Positions 9,335-20,339 are shown, counted from the first letter of the stretch. The stretch is 64,000 nt of DNA from BNWE01 sp964369545 (GCA_964369545.1 CAYJFA010000002.1:1-64000), one strand, 5' to 3'. Program-made: numbers and translations. Notes: generated by a model from the letters alone, not told the origin.

Positions 9335-9955
9335 ATGATAAAAATTATATCTGTAATGTTAATAGTGCTAATAGGATATTGCTTTTGGAGCCTTAACCAT
9401 ATTCCCTCAAGAGAGCGGAAAGATTTATCTGCTGAATTAAATAAAATTGTTAGTAATAAAAAATTAGGTAAAGTTCTCATTGTTTATTATTCAATGGAGG
9501 GAAATACGCACAATATCGCCAGCAGAATTCAGAAAATGACTAACGCTGATGTGTTTGAAATTGAAACCGTCGAACCATATCCATCAGCTCCAGCATATTA
9601 TTGGGTAGCAAGACAACAGATAAAAAACAATGAACTACCAGTGCTAAAAAATACTGTTCCAGACGTTAGCTCATACGATTTGATTATCATTGGTTCTCCT
9701 GTTTGGTGGTATACGGTTTCATCACCATTGTTGGCTTTTCTTGCTGAATGCGATTTTAAGGGTAAAACAGTAGCTGTTTTTGCCATTCAAGGAGGAAATG
9801 TAGGTACTTTTTTTGCTGATTTCAAAAAGAAAATCAAAAACGCAAAAGTTGTCGGAGAAATTGACTTTAGTAAGGTATCAGCAACAGAACCAAATATTCT
9901 AAATGAGAAAATATCTACATGGTTGGATAAAATAAAATCCGGAATTTCAAATTAA
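9335..9955 (+). CDS. Membrane-anchored flavodoxin
   Basis: The 206-residue product has one N-terminal hydrophobic helix (about residues 2-18, IISVMLIVLIGYCFWSL) followed by a flavodoxin-like fold. The FMN phosphate loop appears as YYSMEGNTHNIA. The GSPVWWYTVSSPL segment and the later FAIQGGNVGTFF segment match long-chain flavodoxin-family proteins of the YP_ type. The start at 9335 is preferred over an in-frame codon 36 bases upstream because GGAGG at 9323-9327 has seven-base spacing. The hydrophobic anchor is unusual for a flavodoxin; which side of the membrane the flavin domain faces cannot be decided here. It is flanked on the right by a recombinase remnant, so it may have arrived with mobile DNA. 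Confidence 0.8.
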   Translation: MIKIISVMLIVLIGYCFWSLNHIPSRERKDLSAELNKIVSNKKLGKVLIVYYSMEGNTHNIASRIQKMTNADVFEIETVEPYPSAPAYYWVARQQIKNNELPVLKNTVPDVSSYDLIIIGSPVWWYTVSSPLLAFLAECDFKGKTVAVFAIQGGNVGTFFADFKKKIKNAKVVGEIDFSKVSATEPNILNEKISTWLDKIKSGISN

Positions 9956-9956
9956 A

Positions 9957-10465
9957 GAATTACGAAGCGCAGGCTGCGAAAAGATATCGGGAGTGAAGAT
10001 AAAGCACCATAAACTACAAGAATCTCTTGAGTATCTGAGGGTGATGATGTTTTTGTTCTCTGGAAACTTTCAAGATTAGTTAGGTTGCTATCTCAAATAA
10101 TGAATATCGTTAAGGTATTGGAAGATCGCAAGATTAATCTCAAAAGTGTTGATTCAAAAAATAGATACGAGCACTCCGGAAGGAAGATTGTTTTTTCATA
10201 TAAATGCTGCGTTTTAACAATTCCAAAGAAAAATAATAGTCGAGAACACGAAGGCAGGTCTAAAGGCTGTCCGGAAAAATGGTAGAGTGGAGGCAGGCCA
10301 AAAAATATGTCGAAAGACAAGCTGCACTTCATAAGAGCCATGATTAAGGCTGATGCGAGCTTATTCATTCATTTCCGCTGGGTTCAGATCGATCGAGGTA
10401 GGTAAGACGACATTTTAAAGTATTTTCCGCCGGAAGAAATAAGAAAAATACAATCCAATCTATAG
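9957..10465 (+). pseudogene. Serine recombinase (resolvase/invertase) remnant
   Basis: Reading across several frames recovers most of a Tn3/Pin-type serine recombinase. The pieces are LRSAGCEKI, then ISGVKIKHHKLQESLEYLR, then DDVFVLWKLSRL, then LSQIMNIVKVLEDRKINLKSV, then (after a shift) HINAAF and QFQRKIIVENTKAGLKA with RKNGRV, then GRPKNMSKDKLHFIRAMIKA, and finally YFPPEEIRKIQ. This order matches the dimer helix, linker and C-terminal DNA-binding part of the family. At least three frame changes and two in-frame stops make it non-functional. The N-terminal segment with the catalytic serine is missing, since the readable part begins at the flavodoxin stop codon. It records a past transposon or invertible element. 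Confidence 0.75.
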
Positions 10466-10629
10466 ATACATTGTTTAGAAATTAGTAAAGCACATACATC
10501 CAATTAAGGGATATTGAGATATTGTGAAAGTATTGTTTTAGATTAGACTTGCATCACCTTAATATTTGTGATTATTTTTCTATAATTGCAACTTATATTT
10601 ATACTTTATTTAAATAAAGCTAGGATTTT

Positions 10630-12770
10630 ATGAAAAACATTCAGTGGAACAGCGATCATATTGAAACGATCAAAGGCATCGATTTTTCAGCCAAGGAATT
10701 ATGTGTAATAACTTTGCTTATTAATGCAAAGAGTTATAAAGAAATAGCTATTTTGTTCCACGTATCCAACAGAACAATAGCATATCATGTAAATAATATT
10801 ATGCAAAAGATGAATTGAAGCTCTAAAAAAGAGATTACTGAATTTATCATGCAATATGGTTCTATGGAAAAAATGAACCGGTTTTTTATCAGTTGACAGG
10901 TGGGCCAGCATTAGTTTCAAGTAAAAAAGTTTTATTCTTTTTTAAAGAAGAACATTTTTCTAGTTTGTTTAACATTATTTGTTGTTTCTTGTATTGGATC
11001 GTTTTTTTATATCAATAATAAACATGAATCCATTACTATGGACATACCGAAGCCCAAAGACAATTTTTTAAGACGCAATCGTTTGCTTTCTGAGATATCC
11101 AACATATTGAGCAATCAAACAGAAATAAAATTTGCTGTTATTATAGGAGGGGGTGGATCCGGAAAAACTACAGTAGCAAGAGAGGTTCAATCTTTTTTAC
11201 GAACAAGAGTTTCGTGGGAAATTAATGCAGAAACTACTGATAGTATGTACAATTCATTTTGGGATTTAGCAGCTCATTTGGCTATCAACAAACAATTAAA
11301 TGATAAATTAGAATCTATAAAAGAATTCCTAATTTAGAAGAGAAACGTAAACGATTAATAGGTTTTATATCGTCTGTTTTAAAGAAAACAGGCGATTGGA
11401 GCTTGTTATTTGATAACGTTAATATGATTAGCATCATTAAGCAATGTTTACCACATCGTTCTGAGTATTGGGGAAATGGTCATGTAATAATTACTACACG
11501 TAATGAAAATATAAAAAATTCTAATGAGTTTAAGAGAGCATGGATTATAAGTATTGGGACATTAACAGAGGAAGAACAGTTTGCTTTATTTTGTAAAATT
11601 CTATATGGAGACCATAAATTGGATGAACTTCAAGAACAGAAGATAAAGGACTTTCTTATTAATATACCTAAAATGCCCTTAGATGTAAGTGCAGCGGCAT
11701 ATTACTTAAAAAATACAAAAATAACTTTTAGAGATTATGAAAAAATAATGAAAACGTCCTATAGGGATTTAGATACTATTCAAGGAAAATTACTCGAAGA
11801 GAATGTAATTTATAGTCGTACAAGATACACTATAGTAAGCTCGGTATTTAATAATATTCTTAAATAAAATTCAAAATTCAAGTCTTTATTGTTTATAACA
11901 TGTTTATTGGATTCACAAAATATTCCCAAAATTTTATTGCGTTCGAGTTGGGGATCTATCATAACTGACGAATTTTTAGGATGTTTGAGGAGAGATTCTC
12001 TTATCACAGATAGTGATAACGATTTTTCGATGCACAGAAGTACACAAAACATAGGTTTAGACTATATGTTGAGTATTATGACAGTTGATGAGCAAGTAGA
12101 AAGCATAAAAAAGGATAATTAAAGTTATTACTTCATATAGAAAATTGGAAACATTATCCATTGATTTGATGAAATTTATAATACATCTTGATACTTTATA
12201 TGATAAATTATCATCATTTTCCAATGAGAGTGAGTATTATACAACAGCATTATAGATATTTTGTTAACCATAGGAGATATTTATAGGAGATATTTATAAG
12301 TACCTAGCACATAGATCTTCTGATTCGTTAAAATATTTCAAACAAGCTATTAAATTAAATGAAAAATATAAATATTTAGATGAGATCGCCATTGCCTTAG
12401 TAAAACTAAAGATCGGAGAAGTTTACACCTTAATTGGGCTAAATAACGAAGCTATGGATTATTTAACTGAAAGCTTGCATGTTATTAATGACAACAATCA
12501 TCTTATAGAAACAGCAAGAAATTACAGATTACTTGGCATAATCAATATGAGGAACAATCAAATTGATAGAGCGAATATAAATTTTGAAACAGCACTACAT
12601 ATTTTAAGTAAATTAGAGAATGCAAATTCTAAAATAGCTCATGCAAACACATATTCTGGTATGGCATTTAATTATCTTATAAAAGATATTAATAAAGGAG
12701 ACGTCATTAAATCTGTTGAAATAATGAAAGAAGCAATAAAGCAATTAGAGAGAACTTCGAAAACAGGTAT
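10630..12770 (+). pseudogene. Broken LuxR-HTH / NB-ARC / TPR gene, paralogue of the gene at 29-2470
   Basis: The HTH half (10630-10815) stops at TGA where the paralogue reads on, and the sequence after it (SSKKEITEFIMQYG) still aligns. A membrane segment (about 10930-11010), an intact P-loop GGGGSGKT (within 11144-11173), a Walker B-like LLFDNV (11403-11420), VIITTRN and the helical region LDSQNIPKILL follow in pieces separated by frame breaks near 11335, 11867 and 12120. TPR-like helices occupy 12310-12760. The long spacer present in the intact paralogue between HTH and membrane helix is absent. The last codons run directly into traA sequence near 12770, so the 3' end is lost. ATG at 10630 has no strong Shine-Dalgarno. 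Confidence 0.8.
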
Positions 12771-15700
12771 GCCGATAATTTCTTCAAGAATGCTGAAACC
12801 AAAAGTAAATACCTATCATCAGCAAGAACTGCAAGGACAATCGTCTTGGCTTTACCTAAAGAATTAAGCAACGAATACAATATCGAACTTGTTGAAAGAT
12901 TCGCCAAAGAGAATTTTTTAAGCCGCAATTTAATAACAACATATGCCATACATAACAAAGAAGGCAATCCGCATGCACATCTACAGATAAGTCTCAGAAC
13001 AATAGGAGAAGACGGAGAATTCGCAAGCAGCAAAGATCGTGGGATTTGTGAGAGGCATTTTTCTTTTAGTCACTCGAAAATTATTTGCTGACCTAACGAA
13101 CGAGGTTTTAGCTAGAGAAGGATTTAACGAGCGAGTAACGGAAAAAGCTTTGCAGATTTGGGAATCAATCTTGAAGCGACGAAGCATAGAGGCTGGTATG
13201 CGAGTCAATTAGGCTTTGATAGCAGAATAACCCAAGAAAATTTGGAACTTCCAAAAGAAACGAAGAAAGCATACTTGCAGATCCAAGAATTATTATAAAC
13301 CTGCTGAACGAGAAAAAAGCGGTATTTTCAGAGAAAGATATAATGAAAGAAATCAGCAAAAGAGTATTTGATGGGAAAAACATTTTTGCAATTTTTGAAA
13401 AAGTTTTGGAATCGTCAATAGCTGTTGGAGAAAACATTAACGGAGATTTTTTATATACGGGAGAGAAATATCAGAAATTGGAATCAAATGTGCTTTCTAA
13501 GTTTGATGAACTGTCATAAAAAAGCGCAAAAACTATTTGTGTTGCGGAGGTAATTTCATCAATACTAAGCAAATACGACTACCTGAGCGAAGAGCAGAAA
13601 AGGCGGTTATTGGCCTAACCAAAGACGATAATTTTGGCATATTGCTAGGTAAAGCCGGAGCTGGAAAAACTATAACCATGAAGGCGATTTCAGAGATTTA
13701 CGAGCAGAGCGGATCTCGAGTAATTGGCATGAGTTTATCTGCTGTGGCTTCAGAAAATCTTGGTAAAGACGCTGGAATAGAAAGCGCTACGATAGCTTCT
13801 TGGGCTCATAGATGGAGATTATACGAATCAGCCAAAGAGAAGTTTTTATCGTTTGATTCTGTAGTGACTGATGGAATCTTGAAGCAGCTGGGTTGGTATA
13901 GCGATCTGAAAAGATACGAGAGTTCTCAGCTAAAATCCGGAGACGTGATCATAGTAGACGAAGCCGGAATGGTCGGTACTCAAGAGTGGAAAGCCATACT
14001 GAATATGGCAAGAAATCCAATGCCAAGATTATTGCTGTGGGTGACGATAATCAGTTTAAGCCGATATCTGCTGGAGATTGTTTTAGTCACTTTAAGAAAC
14101 GAAAAGAAAATATTTGCGAACTAAATGAGATTCGCCATCAGAAAGAGCAGTGGATGCAAGAGGCAAGTATTGAGTTCTCAAAAATGAACGTTGGAGCAGC
14201 TTTAGAGAGATACGAACATCATGGAAAAATTCATGTGATTTCTGATACTGCTGGCACGGAAGTATATAAACAGATAGCCGATAAATACCTTGAGTTTAAA
14301 AAGGCTGGCACTGCAGCTGTTTTATGTTCTACCAATAAAGAATGCGATGCAATTAACGACGAGATCCGCTATCTAAAGAGGGAAAGAGGAGAAATCGGAA
14401 AGGATCTTGTAAATGTAAACGATAGGAACTTTTCTGAAAATGATAAAATCATTTTTTTAGAGAACAACAAAGATTTAAACGTAAAAAACGGTCAAACGGG
14501 AATTATAAAATCTTTTAAGGATGGTATTTTGTTTCTTAAAACAGAAACTGGAGTAAGAAATATCGATATCCAAGCCTATCCCAAGTTAGAACATGCTTAC
14601 GCCATTACTTTACATAAATTACAAGGTAAAACCTACGATAACACAATCCTTTTTATGAGCAAAGAGAGCGTAATGGACGCTAAATCAATATATGTCGGCA
14701 TGACAAGGCGTAGGAACAACATAGATATATATATATATTACAGCAGCAAAGATTTTAGCTCCTTTAAATCTCTCATAAACAGCGTGTCCCAGTATAGCCA
14801 CAAGGATTCGCTGGTGGATTACGAACCTTCTGTAAACCAGTCCAAAACTAGGGTAATTGATTATCAGAATTTGAGATTAGAAACAGTTTCTGTGCTAAGG
14901 GATATACGCAACGATGAAGCAAAATGGAAAGAATACAATGTTCTAAAATCGAAAAAACTAGAGATTGAGGAAGGGATTCTCGGCAATTACGATTCTCACA
15001 AACTTTACCTTGATCAACTAGGAATAGCGAAGGAAAAGCTTGAAATATCGGTTGGTTTAAAACATCGTCCAATGACAAAATTGAATTGGAGGCAAAAAAT
15101 ACAGTTGCGTTGTATGTAAAAATCTCCCAAGAAACTAGGGCTCTGTTCAGAGGAATGAAGAAGAGCTGCTTTAACGTAATCAAACCCATGGATTACCGCA
15201 AATACTGTGATCTCAGAAAGCATCGTAACGATCTTGCAGAGAAAATACTTTCGTATCGTTCTTTGCACAGAGAGTTTGTGAATGAGCTATCGAGAGAAAA
15301 CTTCATTTCTTTCAAAAATATAGAAAGTCAGATCAATTATGGAAAAGCCCGTACAGAACTGGCAAAAACTCCTTCAGATCATGAATTACGTAAACAAGGA
15401 TTAGATCCTGAAAGAAGATCGCAGATGTCGTTATATGCTGGATTAATTACCATAGTTGAAAAGAGTCTCGAAGCTATGTCAGCTGATATTGGCTCAAGAG
15501 GCGATGTTACAAAACACAGGCATTATGGTAATTATCTGGAATTATTAGCCCAAAAAAACGAGTGTGGCCGCGCGATTGCTGAAGATTTAAGCTCATATGA
15601 AAAACACTTCTCAAAGTACGGAATTACGAGAGAATCTCTGGAGAAGGAATATGGTGATAGAGATGCCAATAAGTCGGAAAATAAAATCAGTGAAGTTGTA

Positions 15701-16589
15701 ATTGCTGATCGCCCCAGTTAAATTACACCACCTGATTTCAAGCCAAGAAAAAGGGATGATTGCCTCGCTTACCGCTGAAGAAAGAGCAGCTTTTATGAAG
15801 GTTTTGGTATCAAATCTTACTGCATCAATGAGTATGGATAAACGCCCCTCTGTAAAAGAGCAAGAAATACCATCAGTTGATTCGCTGCAAAAATCAGAAA
15901 TTGCACAGGATTCCACTGACTTTGAGAAAAGTGAGCTTTTTGCAAAACTAGAAGCTGCGAAAGATAAAAACTATGCTAACAACAACGGCATTCATTTCAT
16001 ATTAGAAAGCCTAGTAATTGATAAAAAAGAATATAATCATAAAGAAAACATGAAAGAGCATTTAAAAGATTTTGGATATGCACAGCATGTTTCTAAGTCA
16101 ACTGTGTACGCCTTTTGTGAGGCATATGATCTGAGTAACAGCTTAAACAAAGGACAGCTTGTTTCAGAATACGCAAGTATGCTAGTACAGCAGAAACTTG
16201 ATTCTAATGGCTTAAAAGAAACAAAGCCAGAAATAGTAGAATGTGTTGTAAAACAGACATTGTGTTTCCAAACTCTTAAAAACGCTTCTGATGTGAATAC
16301 AAAAGCATTGACCCCGGAATTAGCGCAAAAGCTTCATAACAGGGCATCCGTAATTTGCGGATACCTTACAAGCGAAAATATCCATGTGTTGCAGGACAAA
16401 GAATTTATGAGAGAAGCGAATGCGAAAATATATACAATTCAGCAACAAGAGCTTTCGAATATTTATATTGATAGAATTATCGATGTACATAATTCTAATA
16501 CGCAAAAAGAGTCTCTGTTACAGAAAGAACAACAAAATGAGCAGTACCAACAGATTGATAAAACAAAAGAAGTTGAAATGAGTGTGTGA
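12771..16589 (+). pseudogene. traA: traA-type conjugative relaxase/helicase, degraded
   Basis: The relaxase part reads ARTIVLALPKELSNE and GNPHAHLQI, the latter being the HUH-type metal-binding motif of MobA/MobL relaxases. Segments GFNERVTEKSFADLGINLE and KHRGWYASQLG then appear in shifted frames. The helicase part (13537-15119) shows Walker A GKAGAGKT, Walker B VIVDEAG and a late motif ITLHKLQGKT. A helical C-terminal region continues to 16589. Frame breaks or stops lie near 13090, 13145, 13270, 13517, 13595, 14010, 15100 and 15715. About 70 N-terminal residues with the first catalytic tyrosine region are absent. In conjugative elements TraA nicks and unwinds the transferred strand; this copy cannot make the whole protein. 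Confidence 0.85.
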
Positions 16590-17198
16590 TTACATATCGT
16601 GCGAATCCAACCATTTCCGCTATAATATAGTCAATATTTAGAAGCAACCGTAATTGCCTAATATGGATAGACACTTTAGAGCGCGGCTATAACAAATACT
16701 CTGACGGCATTTCTTAGCTTCAAAACGATAAATCAATATTTTTATACTTTTCTCCAGTGTCTAATTTTTCTCCAAAAATATAGCGATTCTACAATGTAAG
16801 GGGCAAGAGATTTTTCTGCCGTTATACTCTGAACGCCTTCTATAAGAGTTGTTTTGGATATTTTATCAAAAGTGATACAACATTGGCTTGGATAAACGCA
16901 TATTGGGTAACGAACGTCACATAAAACAGAATTTTAGTTGCAGTAATGTACTGAAATATAAAGAAATATTAAAAAGCAAAAATTCTTCATAAAAATACAA
17001 TATAAATTTGAATTTTCAACAAAAACATCATACATAATGTTATGTTCGTCTCTCATTCGCCTATTGCTGTCAAATGACGACTTTTAACTAAAATTTATCG
17101 GCAAAGCAATAATCAATGTTGCTTCTTTACTTAATACTCGTTGAAAACATAATCATAACAATCGACTAAATATATTATTTATCCAATTAAGAAACATG
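16590..17198. other. Intergenic stretch with a possible coding remnant on the minus strand
   Basis: The 680 bases between the end of traA and the exported deaminase-like gene contain no intact gene. On the minus strand, about 16742-16930 reads open for some 60 codons (including VRYPICVYPSQCC, TTLIEGVQSITAEKSLAP and VESLYFWRKI), which looks more protein-like than the surrounding AT-rich sequence but has no start. I could not assign it to a family. The rest holds only short AT-rich frames, and a promoter-like site closes it at the right. Confidence 0.4.
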
Positions 17199-17207
17199 TG
17201 ATATAAT
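17199..17207 (+). promoter_or_regulatory. Extended -10 promoter candidate for the deaminase-like gene
   Basis: TGATATAAT is a perfect extended -10 element (TG, one base, TATAAT) 61 bases upstream of the ATG at 17269. The position 17 bases further upstream has only a weak -35 match, as is usual for extended -10 promoters. The predicted leader would be about 55 bases. The site is suggested by sequence only. Confidence 0.45.
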
Positions 17208-17268
17208 GGAAATTATAATTTCGTTAATGTGCTTATTTTATACTGTTATTGTCGGAAAATGTTAAAAA

Positions 17269-18696
17269 ATGAAATCTGTAAAAAAAATATTAATTCTATT
17301 ATGGATTATTTGTTTTGGTGATGTATGCAGTATGCACATTCCACCAAAATGGATAGCTCCTGACAGAAGGGCAGTTTTTCCATTTGTATTGCAACATGGT
17401 AGCGGGCTTTTGGATGGTGTAGAACAAAAAGTTTTCGGAGAATTTACTGGACATTTGGATCGTAGGTCTGGATTAATTGGTATAGACGGCAAGGTGTGGG
17501 ATAAGGTTACGCCAATCGAATTTTCTAAAGTTACTACAATTACTCTTGAAGATATTCAAAGTATTGCGCCATTATCGTTGGATAATTTTATTGATACTAG
17601 AATGGATTTCCTTTCTGCAGAAGAGGTTGCCTTTCATCGATTCTTGCATGATCATCGCGGTTCAGTTTTTCTTGCTTTTATAGAAACTTTGCAAATAGCT
17701 GGAATACGTTATTATTCCTCTTCTAATGAGTTTGATGAATTTTTACAAAGACAAGTCTTATCAATGAAAAGGGAGATGGAAAAAGTTAGACCAACAGATG
17801 GAACTTTACAAAAGTCCTGCGTAGGAGCCATTGAAACACTTGTTGCGCAAGCAGAAGGTATTCAAAGAATTAAAAATAAAACTTATTGTCTTGCTGGTAT
17901 TCGATTGGATTATATAGATACAGATCATGGAGAGGAAATCAAAAATCGCTTTTTCTTATTACCATACGTTTTTGTTAGCGACGGGATGGATCCAGGAGCA
18001 ATTGGCATGATGGAAAAATCTCTAGTTGAAGCTGGAAAGTTGCCATTTGGTAGAATAAACAACGTAGATTACTATAGTATGGACTTACATGACACAAGCA
18101 GCACAGTAAAAAGGGTACTTGATACTATGAGTTTTGTCGGATATAGGGAGCATCCTATTTGTTCTAGTATTATTGGAGAAGTGTCTCATCCAGAACATAT
18201 TGAACTCGATGAAATAAGAAAATTTGCTCATGCGGAACAGAGAGCTCTAGATAGGTTAGCAATCATGCTTCTAGATTTTATAACCGCAATAGCTAAAGAT
18301 CCGTCTGTTGGAAGTAATGTTATTGTAAAAGGCATGAGAGTCCATATGCTTGTAAATAATGATAGTTGCTGCAGATGTGACGCGGTCATAAAAGGAGCAA
18401 CTGAAAAACGAGGTTGGTTAGAAAGATTATTAATTGCAAGTATGCATACAAGCGAAACTTTTTTAGAGTCTCCCAAAAGAATTGTAGTTGATTCTGATAC
18501 TGGCTTGATGGTTACAGCAGTCGTTTCTTCTGTAGCTCCATATAATACTGGTATGGACTTGAACGAAATGCATTTTTTGAGTCGTGGTGGTATAATGAGA
18601 GAAGTAATGAGGAAAAAGAGCGACAGTTTTGAAAGAAAAGAACCAGCTATAGACGAATTAAGTAGGAAAGTACCTATTTTAAAGTTTTATGAGTAA
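17269..18696 (+). CDS. Exported protein with a deaminase-type zinc signature
   Basis: This 475-residue protein starts with a signal peptide (two lysines, then ILILLWIICFG, with a cleavage region near residues 18-23). The first 300 residues match nothing I recognise. The C-terminal part carries FAHAEQRALDRL (H321-A-E323) and, 44 residues on, a strand VHMLVNNDS leading to CCRC (C367 and C370). HxE on one helix and CxxC at the start of the next is the zinc site and catalytic glutamate of the cytidine-deaminase fold, which is used by many secreted bacterial toxin deaminases. It is intact inside the ruined tra island and followed by a second exported-protein gene 15 bases on. No strong Shine-Dalgarno is seen before its ATG. 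The deaminase call rests on motif and spacing only; the target is unknown. Confidence 0.6.
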   Translation: MKSVKKILILLWIICFGDVCSMHIPPKWIAPDRRAVFPFVLQHGSGLLDGVEQKVFGEFTGHLDRRSGLIGIDGKVWDKVTPIEFSKVTTITLEDIQSIAPLSLDNFIDTRMDFLSAEEVAFHRFLHDHRGSVFLAFIETLQIAGIRYYSSSNEFDEFLQRQVLSMKREMEKVRPTDGTLQKSCVGAIETLVAQAEGIQRIKNKTYCLAGIRLDYIDTDHGEEIKNRFFLLPYVFVSDGMDPGAIGMMEKSLVEAGKLPFGRINNVDYYSMDLHDTSSTVKRVLDTMSFVGYREHPICSSIIGEVSHPEHIELDEIRKFAHAEQRALDRLAIMLLDFITAIAKDPSVGSNVIVKGMRVHMLVNNDSCCRCDAVIKGATEKRGWLERLLIASMHTSETFLESPKRIVVDSDTGLMVTAVVSSVAPYNTGMDLNEMHFLSRGGIMREVMRKKSDSFERKEPAIDELSRKVPILKFYE

Positions 18697-18711
18697 AAGG
18701 AGGGTATCGGT

Positions 18712-19290
18712 ATGAATAAAGTATTAATTAGTATGTTTGCATGTTGCGGATTTTTAATAAATGTGGATTGTATGCAACGAGGACGAGGTGAAGTTGGGGG
18801 CATAGATGTTAAATTCTTTCAGACACAATGGGAATTGCAAAAATTTAGAGAATTAACGACCAGAGATGCACTTGGTGCTACTGGTCTTGGTAGACAGATT
18901 TTCGATCTATCTAGGACACTAAAGGATATGGAAGGTCCTGAATATATTCAGCCAAAATTAACATATATAGAGTTTGTGTTTGCTGGCTACGAAGATGCTG
19001 ATGCTTTGAATGGGGCTATATCTATGTTTATAGACTTAATTGGTACTTCTGATGATGCAGTTTTTTCTGACCCATTATATTCTGAGAGAATTGAGTGGGC
19101 TAATCCTACCTTGAAAGTAAATATGCTTTTGCATGTTACCGCGTTAAGAAAGTTACGTTCAGACGTATCTAAAAGAGCTGAATATTCAAAAAAAGAACGA
19201 CAATTAAGAAGGAATTTATTAAAAATTTTCTCAGAAAAAATAACGTCTGTAGATGATTTAAGTTCTTCTGACGACTCAGGTGAAGATTAA
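18712..19290 (+). CDS. Exported protein of unknown function, partner of the deaminase-like gene
   Basis: This 192-residue protein has a signal peptide (NKVLISMFACCGFLINVDC) and a mainly helical, charged body. A basic helix (ERQLRRNLLKIF) comes near the end and a short acidic tail (SSSDDSGED) closes it. I recognise no domain. Its ATG has an excellent Shine-Dalgarno (AGGAGG at 18698-18703) only two to eight bases behind the stop of the deaminase-like gene, so the two form one transcription unit with the second translated at least as well as the first. It could be an immunity protein, a chaperone or a second effector; export of both argues slightly for a shared destination outside the cytoplasm. 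Confidence 0.65.
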   Translation: MNKVLISMFACCGFLINVDCMQRGRGEVGGIDVKFFQTQWELQKFRELTTRDALGATGLGRQIFDLSRTLKDMEGPEYIQPKLTYIEFVFAGYEDADALNGAISMFIDLIGTSDDAVFSDPLYSERIEWANPTLKVNMLLHVTALRKLRSDVSKRAEYSKKERQLRRNLLKIFSEKITSVDDLSSSDDSGED

Positions 19291-19299
19291 TTATCGAAA

Positions 19300-20335
19300 T
19301 GCTATAGTCGATCTGTGTTTTAAAAAACCACTTTTCCTGCTCCAATTCAATGAAACAAGTGATTAGTAATTTTCTGCACTGATAAATGCTTCGGCACATA
19401 GTCGTCCACATAATAGCGGATTTTATTTTCGGACAAAGATTGTTGAGCGAAATAATCGTACGTAGGTACCGTGGCGAGAATGTTGTTCATCTTGCAAAAC
19501 TTGTTTAGCGTAGCGCCTGGTTCATTTATTAGGCATTTTTCCAGTAGAAATGCTTTGGCCAGCAATCTTACGAGATTTGGACAAAAATAATTCCATATTT
19601 CGGTCAAGTTTGTTAAATCTATAATAAGGTTTTGCTTGGGTATTTTTTTGTTTCTTAGATTGTCACTATTTCGTGAGACGTATATATTTTTGTTAGAAAC
19701 CGAGGAGTTTCAGCTTTATTTTGCAACGCGTTCCTAAAAATAGAATTAAAAACTTTGTTTGCTCGATCTTTTTCATATTTTGCGATTATCGACCCGTCAT
19801 TTTCTAGAGATTGGGACTTTCCATCACCAATAATGACTACTTTTCTGTTTTTTGAATGGTCTGTATCGTGAACTGTAAGAGTTTCTTGAATGCAGCACTA
19901 GTTTACAATTAACCTCATAATTTCCTTCATTTTCGCATCATTAAAACATGAAACAAACATGATTTTCCCGTCATAGGATTTATCGGAAATGTATGCTCTA
20001 ATAGCAACGTTATCCTTATCATTCAGTAATAAAGCTAGATGAGCATTGTTAATCATTAAATCTGCCCTGTGATATCGGAGTAATTTTGCAAATCTAAATC
20101 GAAGATTCTGCTTAAAGTTTTGGTGGCATTTTTCATCGGAGCGAACATTATTGTATCGAGTCCATTTTTTGCCTTTATTTCATTGAAAATATTATCCATC
20201 TTCATAAAAACCGTCCTCAAATATCTTTGAGCGTTTTTAAGATCTTTTGCCTCCAACTTTTTCGTTAGCATCTGAGTTAATAGACTAAAGTTGCTCTCGA
20301 AATCTTTTAGGATATTCCAAGAATGTCCGTTTTGT
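19300..20335 (-). pseudogene. Degenerate genes downstream of traD in the tra cluster
   Basis: At least two eroded minus-strand genes follow traD. The first (about 20335 to 20056) encodes helices such as LTKKLEAKDLKNAQRYLRTV and ends in a TAATGA overlap with the start of the second at 20055. The second reads MINNAHLALLLNDKDNVAIRAYIS, hits a stop near 19900 and continues in other frames with KVVIIGDGKSQSLENDGSI down to about 19640. Further short frames to 19300 (for instance 19607-19347) show no motif. Position after traD suggests conjugation-associated proteins, but I recognise neither gene. Confidence 0.5.
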
Positions 20336-20339
20336 GGAT

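Noticed and set aside
10085..10285. 66-codon open frame
   Set aside because: It is one frame piece of the broken serine recombinase, not a gene.
10816..10818. TGA in the paralogous regulator as possible UGA-tryptophan recoding
   Set aside because: Intact genes of the window, for example pgeF and folE, end in TGA and tryptophan is written TGG; other frame breaks in the same gene show it is simply a pseudogene.
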